Shown here one piece after another: positions 9,387 through 17,678 of a stretch of 64,000 nt of DNA. The notes below the pieces were generated by a model. It was not told the origin of the DNA, made no database searches, and saw only the letters and a list, made by a program, of their open reading frames with translations. The position numbers were made by a program, and so were the translations under genes. This DNA is from Bradyrhizobium guangxiense (GTDB taxonomy: Bacteria > Pseudomonadota > Alphaproteobacteria > Rhizobiales > Xanthobacteraceae). The DNA is taken from the NCBI RefSeq assembly GCF_004114915.1, contig NZ_CP022219.1:2262501-2326500 (forward strand), read 5' to 3'. Position 1 is the stretch's first letter. Each line of letters opens with the position of its first letter.

Positions 9387-10856
9387 ATGACTGAACCCGC
9401 TTACGACCTGATCATCCGCGGCGGCCGCGTCGCCACCACCACGGACGTCTTCGAGGCCGACGTCGCCATCACAGGCGAGACCATCGCGGCCATTGGCCGC
9501 GGGCTTCCCCCCGCCAAGCGCGAGATCGACGCGCGCGGCAAGCTGGTGCTGCCCGGCGGCGTCGACAGCCACGCCCATATCGAGCAGCTGTCCGCGGCCG
9601 GCATCATGAATGCCGACACGTTCGAGAGCGCGACCGTCTCTGCCGCGTTCGGCGGCACCACCACGGTGATCCCGTTCGCGGCCCAGCATGTCGGCATGAA
9701 GCTGCCGCAGGTGGTGGAGGACTATCATGCGCTGGCCAGGAAGGGCGCGGTGATCGACTACGCCTTTCACATGATCATCGCGGATGCCACCAGGGAGACG
9801 GTCGAGGAGCACATCCCCGCGCTGGTGAAGCAGGGCCATGCGTCGATCAAGATCTTCATGACTTACGACCGCCTCAAGGTCGACGACGAGCCCTTGCTCG
9901 ACATTCTGCTGGCCGCGCGCCAGTCCGGCGCGATGCTGTGCGCCCATGCCGAAAATCACGGCATCATCGCCTGGATGGTGAAGCGCTTGCTTTCGCGCGG
10001 CTACACCATGCCGAAATCCCACGCCGTCAGCCACGCCCGCGTCTCTGAGGCCGAGGCCTTCACCCGGCTGATCGGCATGGCGGCGCTGATCGACCAGCCC
10101 ATCATGATCTTCCATGTCTCGACCGCCGAAGGCGCCAAGGTGATCCGGGATTCGCGCGGGCAGGGGCTCAAGGTGTTTGCCGAGACCTGTCCGCAATACC
10201 TGTTCCTGACCGCCAACGATCTCGACAAGCCCGGCTCCGAGGGCGCGAAATGGATGTGCAGCCCGCCGCCGCGCACGCATGCGGACCAGGAGGCGCTGTG
10301 GCAGGCGCTCTCGCTCGGCGATCTCCAGACCATCTCGTCGGACCACGCTCCGTATCGCTATGACGAGACCGGCAAGCTGCGCGCTGGCCCGAGTCCGAAC
10401 TTCAAGCAGGTCGCGAACGGACTGCCGGGACTGGAGCTGCGGCTGCCGCTGCTGTTCGACGCGATGGTGTCGAAGGGACGGCTGGGCCTGGAAAAGTTCG
10501 TCGAGCTCACCGCGACCGCGCCGGCAAAAATCTACAATCTGCATCCGCGCAAGGGCTCGATCGCGGTCGGCGCCGATGCCGATATCGCGATCTGGGACCC
10601 CAACCGCGAGACCGTGATCGCGGACGAGATGATGCACGACCTTGCCGGCTACACGCCGTTCGCAGGCCGCAAGCTGAAGGGCTGGCCGGTATCGGTGCTG
10701 TCGCGCGGCCGCGTGATCGTCGAGGACAACAAGTGCCTCGCATCCGCCGGCAGCGGAAAATTCCTCGCGCGCAGCGGCGGTGAGGCGGCAAAGCCGACCG
10801 GAAGGCTCGTCGCCGACATGGATCCGGAACGGAATTTCGGGGCAAAATTGCTGTGA
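9387..10856 (+). CDS. hydA: D-hydantoinase / dihydropyrimidinase (second copy)
   Basis: 489-residue zinc amidohydrolase, paralogous to the gene at 131-1555. Metal ligands: DSHAHI (H62, H64), the carboxylated lysine in ASIKIFMTYD, AETCPQY and the SSDHAPY loop. The first copy has SSDHCPF here, so the active-site neighbourhoods differ. The C-terminal HPRKGSIAVGADADIAIWDP is typical of the family. GGAG lies upstream of the ATG. It starts a compact rightward series with the epimerase, SDR and FAD oxidoreductase genes. Different substrate range from copy one is an inference from retention of two copies. Confidence 0.9.
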   Translation: MTEPAYDLIIRGGRVATTTDVFEADVAITGETIAAIGRGLPPAKREIDARGKLVLPGGVDSHAHIEQLSAAGIMNADTFESATVSAAFGGTTTVIPFAAQHVGMKLPQVVEDYHALARKGAVIDYAFHMIIADATRETVEEHIPALVKQGHASIKIFMTYDRLKVDDEPLLDILLAARQSGAMLCAHAENHGIIAWMVKRLLSRGYTMPKSHAVSHARVSEAEAFTRLIGMAALIDQPIMIFHVSTAEGAKVIRDSRGQGLKVFAETCPQYLFLTANDLDKPGSEGAKWMCSPPPRTHADQEALWQALSLGDLQTISSDHAPYRYDETGKLRAGPSPNFKQVANGLPGLELRLPLLFDAMVSKGRLGLEKFVELTATAPAKIYNLHPRKGSIAVGADADIAIWDPNRETVIADEMMHDLAGYTPFAGRKLKGWPVSVLSRGRVIVEDNKCLASAGSGKFLARSGGEAAKPTGRLVADMDPERNFGAKLL

Positions 10857-10872
10857 CGGCGGATCGCGCGCG

Positions 10873-11847
10873 ATGAAGATCGTCATCTTCGGCGGCACCG
10901 GCTTTGTCGGCCTCAATCTGGCCGAGGTGCTGCTCGCGCGTGCGCACGAGGTGACGCTGTATGATCGTGCGCCGTTACCGCCGACAGCGCCGCGATCGCT
11001 GGCCGACTATGGCGAGCGGCTCAAAACCGTGCAGGGCGACATCACCGACGCAGAACGCATCGACGCTCTCATCGCCGAGGGCTGGGACGCAATCGTGCTG
11101 GGCGCCGCGGTCACCGCGGGCGAGGAGCTTGAACGCGCATCGCCGGCGCGCGTTCTCGAGATCAACGTCATGGCCCAGATTCCGATCCTGCAAGCGGCGA
11201 TCCGCCATGGTGTTCGCCGCCTCGTCAATCTCTCGTCGGCATCGGCTTACGGCGCCGCAGGTCAGCGCGTTTCGGTGCTGGACGAGGAGACCCCCTGCGA
11301 TCCCGTCTCCTTCTACGCCATCAGCAAATTCGCCTCGGAGCGCTCCGTGGCACGCCATGCCGAGTTCTTTGGCGGCGATTTCCTGAGCGTGCGGCTGAGC
11401 GCTGTGTTCGGTCCGTGGGAACGGCCCGGCTCGGTGCGCGATACGCCGAGCCTCCAGTACCAGATCCTCGCCGCGTTCGCGCGCGGGGAGCCGGCGCTGC
11501 TGCCTGCGTCGGGGGTGAAGGACTGGACCTACGCGCCGGACGCTGCCGAGGGAGTGGCCGTGCTGATCGAAGCCGAGCGGCCGCGCCATAGTCTCTACAA
11601 TATCTCCAGCGGCGTGGCCTGGTCGGCGCTGCAATGGGGTGAGACCTTTGCGGCCCTGCATCCGGGGCTGCAGTGCCGGCTCGCGGCGCCCGGAGAGAAG
11701 ACCTTCATCAAGCTCCACGGCGGTGATCGCGCGCCGATGTCGGTTGCGCGGATGGCCGACGAATTCGGCTGGCGTGCGCGGTTCGGCTGCGCGGAATCGG
11801 CAGCCGCGATGAGCGCCTGGTGGGTGCAGCACAAGGAGGAGATTTGA
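10873..11847 (+). CDS. NAD-dependent epimerase/dehydratase family protein
   Basis: 324 residues from ATG 10873. Extended SDR fold: the N-terminal GGTGFVG dinucleotide-binding loop, NLSSASAYGAAG with the catalytic serine, and a YAISK motif giving the Tyr/Lys pair. A sugar-nucleotide role is not supported by the neighbours. In this catabolic cluster it could act on a small hydroxy or keto compound, as atypical members such as denD-like epimerases do. It lies 16 bases after the hydantoinase stop, and the next gene starts 1 base after its stop. Confidence 0.8.
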   Translation: MKIVIFGGTGFVGLNLAEVLLARAHEVTLYDRAPLPPTAPRSLADYGERLKTVQGDITDAERIDALIAEGWDAIVLGAAVTAGEELERASPARVLEINVMAQIPILQAAIRHGVRRLVNLSSASAYGAAGQRVSVLDEETPCDPVSFYAISKFASERSVARHAEFFGGDFLSVRLSAVFGPWERPGSVRDTPSLQYQILAAFARGEPALLPASGVKDWTYAPDAAEGVAVLIEAERPRHSLYNISSGVAWSALQWGETFAALHPGLQCRLAAPGEKTFIKLHGGDRAPMSVARMADEFGWRARFGCAESAAAMSAWWVQHKEEI

Positions 11848-11848
11848 G

Positions 11849-12598
11849 ATGCGGCTGCAGGGGCGCACGGCCATCATCACGGGAGCAGGCTCTGGGATCG
11901 GCCGCGCCAGCGCAAAACTGTTCGCGGAGGAGGGCGCGCGGCTCGCGCTGGTCGATCGCGATGCGGTGGGCCTTCAGGAGACGCTTAGGCTGATCGGCGA
12001 GGCAACGATCCATGTCGGCGACGTCGGCGATGCCGGTCTCGCCGAAACCGTCGTCAGCGACGTCGTCGGAAGCCACGGGCAGGTCGATGTCCTGATGACC
12101 GCCGCCGGCTTCTCCTGCGGCGGCACGGTGCTGACGACGAGCCTTGAAGACTGGGACGCGGTGTTCCGCACCAATGTCGGCGGCACCTGGCTGTGGGCGC
12201 GGGCGGCGGTGCCGCACATGCAGCGGCGAAAGCGCGGCTCGATCGTCACGCTGGCCTCGCAGCTCGCGATCGCCGGTGGCAAGGGCAACAGCGCCTATAT
12301 CGCCGCCAAGGGCGCCATCGTCAGCCTGACCCGCACCATGGCGGTGGATTTCGCCGCCGACGGCATTCGCGTCAACGCGATCGCGCCGGGCGCGATCGAC
12401 ACGCCGATGCTTCGCCGCAGCTTTGCCCGCCACGCCAGTCCGGACGAGGTGCGCGAAGCCTCGCGCAACCGCCACGCCATGAAACGTTTCGGGGTGCCTG
12501 AGGAGATCGCGCAGACCGCGCTGCATCTCGCCAGCGATGCGTCCTCGTTCACGACCGGCACCGTGGCCGTGGTCGACGGAGGCTGGCTGGCGGCATGA
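11849..12598 (+). CDS. short-chain dehydrogenase/reductase (FabG-like)
   Basis: 249-residue classical SDR. The cofactor motif TGAGSGIG is near residue 12, the NAG-equivalent region is MTAAGFS, and the catalytic motif is YIAAK. The C-terminal VVDGGWLAA matches the usual VDGG ending. The acidic residue after strand 2 (LVDRD) favours NAD over NADP. It overlaps the next gene by 4 bases (ATGA). Probably oxidises or reduces an alcohol or ketone intermediate; substrate unknown. Confidence 0.85.
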   Translation: MRLQGRTAIITGAGSGIGRASAKLFAEEGARLALVDRDAVGLQETLRLIGEATIHVGDVGDAGLAETVVSDVVGSHGQVDVLMTAAGFSCGGTVLTTSLEDWDAVFRTNVGGTWLWARAAVPHMQRRKRGSIVTLASQLAIAGGKGNSAYIAAKGAIVSLTRTMAVDFAADGIRVNAIAPGAIDTPMLRRSFARHASPDEVREASRNRHAMKRFGVPEEIAQTALHLASDASSFTTGTVAVVDGGWLAA

Positions 12599-14031
12599 GC
12601 GAAGCGCTGACACACCTCGAGGCGCAGGTTCGCGCCGATCTCGCCAGGATCGCGCATCCCTGCGCCGCATGGCTCGAGCCGAAGGCCGGGCCGGACGGCA
12701 AGCCGGCGCTGGATGTCCTCATCATCGGCGCCGGCCAATCCGGCATTGCCATCGGCTTCGGTCTGATGCGCTCGCGCGTCAGCAACATCCTGCTGATCGA
12801 CAAGGCCGCGGAGGGGAAGGAGGGCCCGTGGCTCACCTATGCCCGGATGCCGACGCTGCGCAGCCCGAAGGACTACACCGGCCCGGACCTCGACATCCCG
12901 AGCCTGACCTACCAGTCCTGGCACGAAGCGCGCTTCGGCAAGGAGAGCTGGCAACAGCTCGCGCTGATCTTGCGAGAGCACTGGGCGGCGTATCTGCTGT
13001 GGGTGCGGCACACGATCGGCTTGCCGGTGCGCAATGATTGCGAGCTTCTGGAGATTGCGCCGGCGGCGGGCGGCCTGCTCGCCGCGCGCGTGAAACAGGC
13101 CGGCGCCATCGAGACGCTCTACACCCGCAAGATCGTGCTGGCGACGGGGCAGGAAGGCATGGGCGGCTGGATCACCCCCGAGCCGCTGCGTCATCTGCCG
13201 TCAGGCCAGGTCGCGACCGTCGCTGACGACATCGACTTCGAAGGCCTGCGCGGCAAGCGCGTCGCGGTGATCGGCGCCGGCGCATCCGCCTTCGACAATG
13301 CGGCGACTGCATTGGAAGCCGGCGCCGCCGAGGTGCATCTGCTCTGCCGCCGCGCGCAGATCCAGCTGATCCAGCCCTATCGCTGGCTGACCTTCCGCGG
13401 CTTCCTGCGTCATCTCAGCGATCTCGATGATGCCTGGCGCTGGCGCTTCATGCGCACCATCCTGGAAATGCGCGAGGGATTTCCGCAAGCAACCTACGAT
13501 CGTTGCGCGCGTCACGCCAATTTCACATTGCGCGAGGGCGCGCCGGTCGAAGCCGCGCGCGAGACCGGCAAAGCGGTCGAATTGCAGACGCCGCATAGAA
13601 GCATCACCGCCGACTTCGTCATCTGCGGCACCGGCATCGACATGAACTTCGCCGGGCGCAGCGAGCTCAGCCGCTTCGCCGGCAATATCGCGACCTGGGG
13701 CGACCGCTACCAGCCGCCGGCGGGCGAGCGCAACGAACGGCTCGGCCGTTTCCCCTATCTCGCCGACGATTACGCTTTCACCGAGCGCGTGCCGGGCAAG
13801 ACACCCTGGATCTCCGACATCCATCTCTTCGCCATCGCCTCCACCATGAGCTTTGGTGCATCGGGATCCTCGATCAACGCAATGACGACGGCGGTGCCGA
13901 AGCTGGTCCATGGCCTGACGCGCGGCCTGTTTCGCGCCGATGTCGAGCGGCACTGGGCCGCGCTCAGCGCCTATGACGTGCCGCAGGCCGTGGTTACGCG
14001 GCCTGCGCGAAGAATGGAGGAATTGCAGTGA
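12595..14031 (+). CDS. FAD/NAD(P)-binding oxidoreductase (class B flavin monooxygenase-like)
   Basis: 478 residues with two Rossmann motifs: VLIIGAGQSG (about 42-50) for FAD and VAVIGAGASA (about residue 225) for NAD(P)H. Between them is a TPYxxG-free region containing MPTLRSPKDYTGPDL and an ATGQEGMGG loop. This layout is like FMO/Baeyer-Villiger-type monooxygenases, but I do not see a clean FxGxxxHxxxW fingerprint, so the exact subclass is open. It is the last gene of the run 9387-14031 and may oxygenate a nitrogenous substrate before or after ring opening. Confidence 0.75.
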   Translation: MSEALTHLEAQVRADLARIAHPCAAWLEPKAGPDGKPALDVLIIGAGQSGIAIGFGLMRSRVSNILLIDKAAEGKEGPWLTYARMPTLRSPKDYTGPDLDIPSLTYQSWHEARFGKESWQQLALILREHWAAYLLWVRHTIGLPVRNDCELLEIAPAAGGLLAARVKQAGAIETLYTRKIVLATGQEGMGGWITPEPLRHLPSGQVATVADDIDFEGLRGKRVAVIGAGASAFDNAATALEAGAAEVHLLCRRAQIQLIQPYRWLTFRGFLRHLSDLDDAWRWRFMRTILEMREGFPQATYDRCARHANFTLREGAPVEAARETGKAVELQTPHRSITADFVICGTGIDMNFAGRSELSRFAGNIATWGDRYQPPAGERNERLGRFPYLADDYAFTERVPGKTPWISDIHLFAIASTMSFGASGSSINAMTTAVPKLVHGLTRGLFRADVERHWAALSAYDVPQAVVTRPARRMEELQ

Positions 14032-14081
14032 TCATCCATGCGCCTCCGCGACGACGCGTCTGCAAGCGCGCGCCATGAGAC

Positions 14082-14096
14082 TGGCGCGCAACTTGC
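14082..14096 (+). promoter_or_regulatory. sigma-54 (-24/-12) promoter for the first Dpp-type ABC operon
   Basis: The sequence reads TGGCGC, 5 bases, TTGC, against the consensus TGGCAC-N5-TTGC. The invariant GG and GC are present at the right spacing. The predicted start near 14107 leaves about a 44-base leader before the ATG at 14151. Sigma-54 control would tie this importer to NtrC or another enhancer-binding activator. Prediction from motif only. Confidence 0.6.
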
Positions 14097-14150
14097 CTCC
14101 TTCTTTACCTGCCTTGCTGGCGCTCTCGTACGAAATTCAGGGAAAAACCA

Positions 14151-15770
14151 ATGCGTTTTGTGTCTTTCAGGTCGGCGTCCTCCGTGCTCGCCACCACCGC
14201 GCTGTTGCTCATCGCCACCGCGCCTTCGCAGGCGCAAACCCGGGCCGAGACACTGCGCTACGTCACCGGCGCGTCGGTTAACACGCTCGACCCCAACATC
14301 CCCGGCTCGACGCGCGAATCCTTCGCCCTGAGCATGAGCACCTACGACCGGCTCGTGGCGTTCGGCCGCAAGCAGCTCAACGGCAAATGGGTATTCGATC
14401 TCGACAAGATCACGGGTGAGCTCGCCGAATCCTACGAAGTCAGTCCCGACGGCTTGAAGCTCACATTCCGCCTGCGCAAGGACGCCAAATTCCAGGACGG
14501 CTCGCCCGTCACCGCCGAGGACGTGAAATGGTCGCTCGATCGCTGCGTCACCGCGCCGATCCTCGGCAAGGCGCAGCTGCTCACAGGCTCCCTGACGTCG
14601 GCTGATCAGTTCAAGGTGGTCGATCCTCTCACCATCGAGGTGACGCTGCCCAAGCCCGACAAGCTCGCGCTCCCCAATCTCGCCACCGTCTATCCCATGA
14701 TCATCAACTCGAAGGTCGCCAAGGAGCACGCGACGCCTGATGATCCCTGGGCGACGGCCTGGCTGAAGGAGCATACGGCCGGCAGCGGCGCCTATGTGGT
14801 CGAGAGCTTCAAGCCGGGCGAGCAGGTGATCGCCAAGCGCAACGAGGCCTGGAACCGCGGCTCGCCCGACAAGCCGGCCTTCTTCAAGCGCGTGATCATC
14901 CAGTCGGTGCCGGAGCCGGCGACCCGCGCCAACCTGGTCGAGCGCGGCGATGCCGATCTCGTCGTTGACCTCCAGGCCAGCGACGTGCAATCGCTCGAGG
15001 CCAAGGGCAAGCTCAAGGTGATCTCGACGCCGCAATACAACTCGATCACCTTCGTCTCGATGAACAACCAGATCCCGCCCTTCGACAACGTCAATGTCCG
15101 CCGCGCCATCGCATTCGCGCTGCCTTATGACGATATGTTCAAGGCGGCCCTGTTCGGCCGCGGCGCGCCGCTGTTCGGCGCGACCTGGCCGGATGGCAAG
15201 CCGCTCAACGGCATCTATCCGTTCCAGCAGCCGCTGAAGACCGATCTCGACAAGGCCAGGGAATATCTCAAGGCGGCCGGCCTGCCGGAAGGTTTCTCGA
15301 CCACCTTCAGCTTCAATGTCGGCCAGGCCTCGACCGCCGAGCCGATGGCGGCGCTGGTCAAGGAGTCGCTTGCCAAGATCGGCATCAAGGTCGATATCCA
15401 GAAGCTGCCGGACGCGCAGATGTCGACGCAGATCAACGAGAAGAAGCTTCCCTTCTTTACCGAAGGCATCGTCGCCTGGCTGCCGTCGACCGATTACTTC
15501 TACCGCAACTTCTACACCGGCAATCAGCGCTGGAACTACTCTTCGATCAACAACCCGGAGCTTGCCGCGATCGCGCAGGAAGCCCGCTTCGAGCCCGATA
15601 AGGCCCAGTACGAGGAAGCGGGCCGCAAGCTCAACGCGATGCATTTCGACCTGATGCCGCAGGTGATGCTGTGGCAGCCGAACCAGGACGCGGTGATGGC
15701 CTCGTCGATCGAGGGCTACACCTACGAGTTCCATCGTCAGGTCGACTATCGCGATGTCAGTCGCAAGTGA
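14151..15770 (+). CDS. ABC transporter substrate-binding protein, family 5 (DppA/OppA type)
   Basis: 539-residue periplasmic binding protein. The N-terminal Sec signal runs to about residue 25 (hydrophobic core TTALLLIATAPSQAQ). The mature part has SBP_bac_5 features: ESYEVSPDGLKLTFRLRKDAKFQDGSPVTAEDVKWS and the usual RRAIAFALPYDDM segment. It would capture a peptide, opine or similar amphipathic nitrogen compound and pass it to the permeases encoded just downstream. The location behind the hydantoin genes suggests the ligand may be a hydantoin or carbamoyl compound, but family 5 ligands are diverse. Confidence 0.9.
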   Translation: MRFVSFRSASSVLATTALLLIATAPSQAQTRAETLRYVTGASVNTLDPNIPGSTRESFALSMSTYDRLVAFGRKQLNGKWVFDLDKITGELAESYEVSPDGLKLTFRLRKDAKFQDGSPVTAEDVKWSLDRCVTAPILGKAQLLTGSLTSADQFKVVDPLTIEVTLPKPDKLALPNLATVYPMIINSKVAKEHATPDDPWATAWLKEHTAGSGAYVVESFKPGEQVIAKRNEAWNRGSPDKPAFFKRVIIQSVPEPATRANLVERGDADLVVDLQASDVQSLEAKGKLKVISTPQYNSITFVSMNNQIPPFDNVNVRRAIAFALPYDDMFKAALFGRGAPLFGATWPDGKPLNGIYPFQQPLKTDLDKAREYLKAAGLPEGFSTTFSFNVGQASTAEPMAALVKESLAKIGIKVDIQKLPDAQMSTQINEKKLPFFTEGIVAWLPSTDYFYRNFYTGNQRWNYSSINNPELAAIAQEARFEPDKAQYEEAGRKLNAMHFDLMPQVMLWQPNQDAVMASSIEGYTYEFHRQVDYRDVSRK

Positions 15771-15801
15771 TATCGGTAGGCGAGGGAGGCTCTGAACGGC
15801 G

Positions 15802-16833
15802 ATGACCGGTCTTGGCGCAACGATGGTGCGGGCGGGCAGGCGGCTCTTGTCGTCGCTGCCGGCGCTGTTCGGTGTGCTGGTCTTCACCTTTCTCTTGATG
15901 CGCGTGCTGCCCGGCGACCCCGCAGTGTTCTTCGCCTCGGGGCCCAATGCCGGCAAGGAGGAGATCGAGCAGATCCGCAAGCAGATGGGACTCGACAAAT
16001 CGGTGCCGGAGCAGCTGGTGTTCTATCTCTCCGACATCGGCCACGGCAATCTCGGCCGCTCCATGATGACAGGGCAGCCTGTGCTGAAGGATCTGCGCGA
16101 GCGGCTGCCGGCCTCGCTCGAGCTCACCTTCACCGCACTCCTGATCGCGCTCATCGCGGCAGTGCCGCTCGGCGTGCTGGCGGCGCTGCGGCCAGGGTCG
16201 ATCGTCGATCACGGCGTGCGGCTGTTCTGCGCGCTCGGTGTCTGCGTGCCGACCTTCGTTTCGGGCCTGCTCTTGATTTACGTGTTCTACTATCTGCTCG
16301 GGCTCGCGCCGGATCCGACCGGGCGGATCGACGTGTTCACGTCGGTGCCGCCGCCGCGCACCGGCTTTCTGTTGATCGACTTCCTGCTCGCCGGCGACAT
16401 CGAGGGCTGGTGGACGGCCTGCAAGCAGTTGATCCTGCCGGCGGTGAGCATGGCCCTGTTCGTGATCGCGCCGCTGGCGCGCATCACACGGGCCTCCATG
16501 CTGGTGTCGCTCGGCAGCGATTTCGTGCGCACGGCGCGCTCGGTCGGATTGTCCTGGCGCAAGGTCGTCGTCACTTACGCGCTGCGGAATGCGATCCTGC
16601 CCGTGATCACCATCGCCGGCATCGTGTTCTCGACCATGCTGGGCGCCAATGTGCTGGTGGAAAAGGTGTTCTCCTGGCCGGGCGTCGCCTCCTATGCGCT
16701 CGATGCGCTGCTGTCCTCCGACTACGCGCCGGTGCAGGGTTTCGTGCTGCTGATGGCCAGCCTGTTCGTGCTCGTCAATCTGGTCGTCGACATCTGCTAC
16801 GGCATCGCCGATCCCAGGGTGTCGATCGGATGA
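15802..16833 (+). CDS. ABC transporter permease, DppB/OppB type
   Basis: 343-residue inner-membrane protein with six or so hydrophobic segments. The first (LLSSLPALFGVLVFTFLLM) is followed by the conserved RVLPGDPA. The BPD_transp_1 domain has the EAA-like loop DFVRTARSVGLSWRKV, which contacts the ATPase. It begins 31 bases after the binding-protein gene and overlaps the next permease by 4 bases. An insert at about residues 170-205 is longer than in many DppB proteins. Confidence 0.92.
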   Translation: MTGLGATMVRAGRRLLSSLPALFGVLVFTFLLMRVLPGDPAVFFASGPNAGKEEIEQIRKQMGLDKSVPEQLVFYLSDIGHGNLGRSMMTGQPVLKDLRERLPASLELTFTALLIALIAAVPLGVLAALRPGSIVDHGVRLFCALGVCVPTFVSGLLLIYVFYYLLGLAPDPTGRIDVFTSVPPPRTGFLLIDFLLAGDIEGWWTACKQLILPAVSMALFVIAPLARITRASMLVSLGSDFVRTARSVGLSWRKVVVTYALRNAILPVITIAGIVFSTMLGANVLVEKVFSWPGVASYALDALLSSDYAPVQGFVLLMASLFVLVNLVVDICYGIADPRVSIG

Positions 16834-17678
16834 CCAGCGCAACCCTTCGCCATTCGGTCTGGATCCTGCGCGGCAACCCGCTGACCGCAATTGCGGCGAC
16901 CGGCGTGCTCCTGTTCGTGCTGGTCGCGATCTTCGGGCCTTGGATCGTACCCTACGATCCCGTGGCCTCGAATGTCTCGGAGGCCCTGCTGCCGCCGAGT
17001 TCGGCGCATATTGCGGGCACCGACCAGCTCGGCCGCGACGTGTTCAGCCGTCTCGTCATCGCCGCGCGGCTCGATCTTGCCATCGCCGTCTCCGCGGTCG
17101 GCATTTCGTTCCTCATCGGAGCCGTGGTCGGCTCATTCTGCGGCTATGCCGGCGGCCGGCTCGATCGCGGCGTCGGCCGCTTCGTCGACGTCATGATGGC
17201 CTTTCCGTTGTTCGTGCTGGCGATGGCGATGGTCGCGGCCCTCGGCAACCGCATCGAGAACATCGTGATCGCCACCGCGATCATCAATCTCCCCTTCTAC
17301 ATCCGCTTCGCCCGCGCCGAGGTCAACGTCCGCCGCAATGTCGGCTGGGTCGAGGCGGCGCGCGCCTGTGGCGAGAGCCATTTCTCTGTCGTGCTGCGCT
17401 TTCTGCTGCCGAACATCCTGCCGGCGATGGCGGTGCAGATCTCGCTCAATCTCGGTTGGGCCATATTGAATGCCGCCGGCCTGTCCTTCATCGGTCTCGG
17501 CGTCAAGCCGCCGACGCCGGAATGGGGCATCATGGTCGCGGAGGGGGCGCGCTTCATCTCGACGGGACGATGGTGGCTGGTGGCCTTTCCGGGCTTGGCG
17601 CTGATGATGGCGGTGCTGTGCTTCAACCTCCTCGGCGACGGCATGCGGGACATTCTCGACCCCCGGATGCGCACATGA
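16830..17678 (+). CDS. ABC transporter permease, DppC/OppC type
   Basis: 282 residues from ATG 16830, overlapping the DppB stop. An N-terminal membrane segment (AIAATGVLLFVLVAIFGPW) is followed by the family marker GTDQLGRDVFSRL and the EAA loop VGWVEAARACGESHF. The C-terminal LLGDGMRDILDPRMR is typical. It forms the heterodimeric channel with the preceding permease and overlaps the ATPase gene by 4 bases. Confidence 0.92.
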   Translation: MTSATLRHSVWILRGNPLTAIAATGVLLFVLVAIFGPWIVPYDPVASNVSEALLPPSSAHIAGTDQLGRDVFSRLVIAARLDLAIAVSAVGISFLIGAVVGSFCGYAGGRLDRGVGRFVDVMMAFPLFVLAMAMVAALGNRIENIVIATAIINLPFYIRFARAEVNVRRNVGWVEAARACGESHFSVVLRFLLPNILPAMAVQISLNLGWAILNAAGLSFIGLGVKPPTPEWGIMVAEGARFISTGRWWLVAFPGLALMMAVLCFNLLGDGMRDILDPRMRT

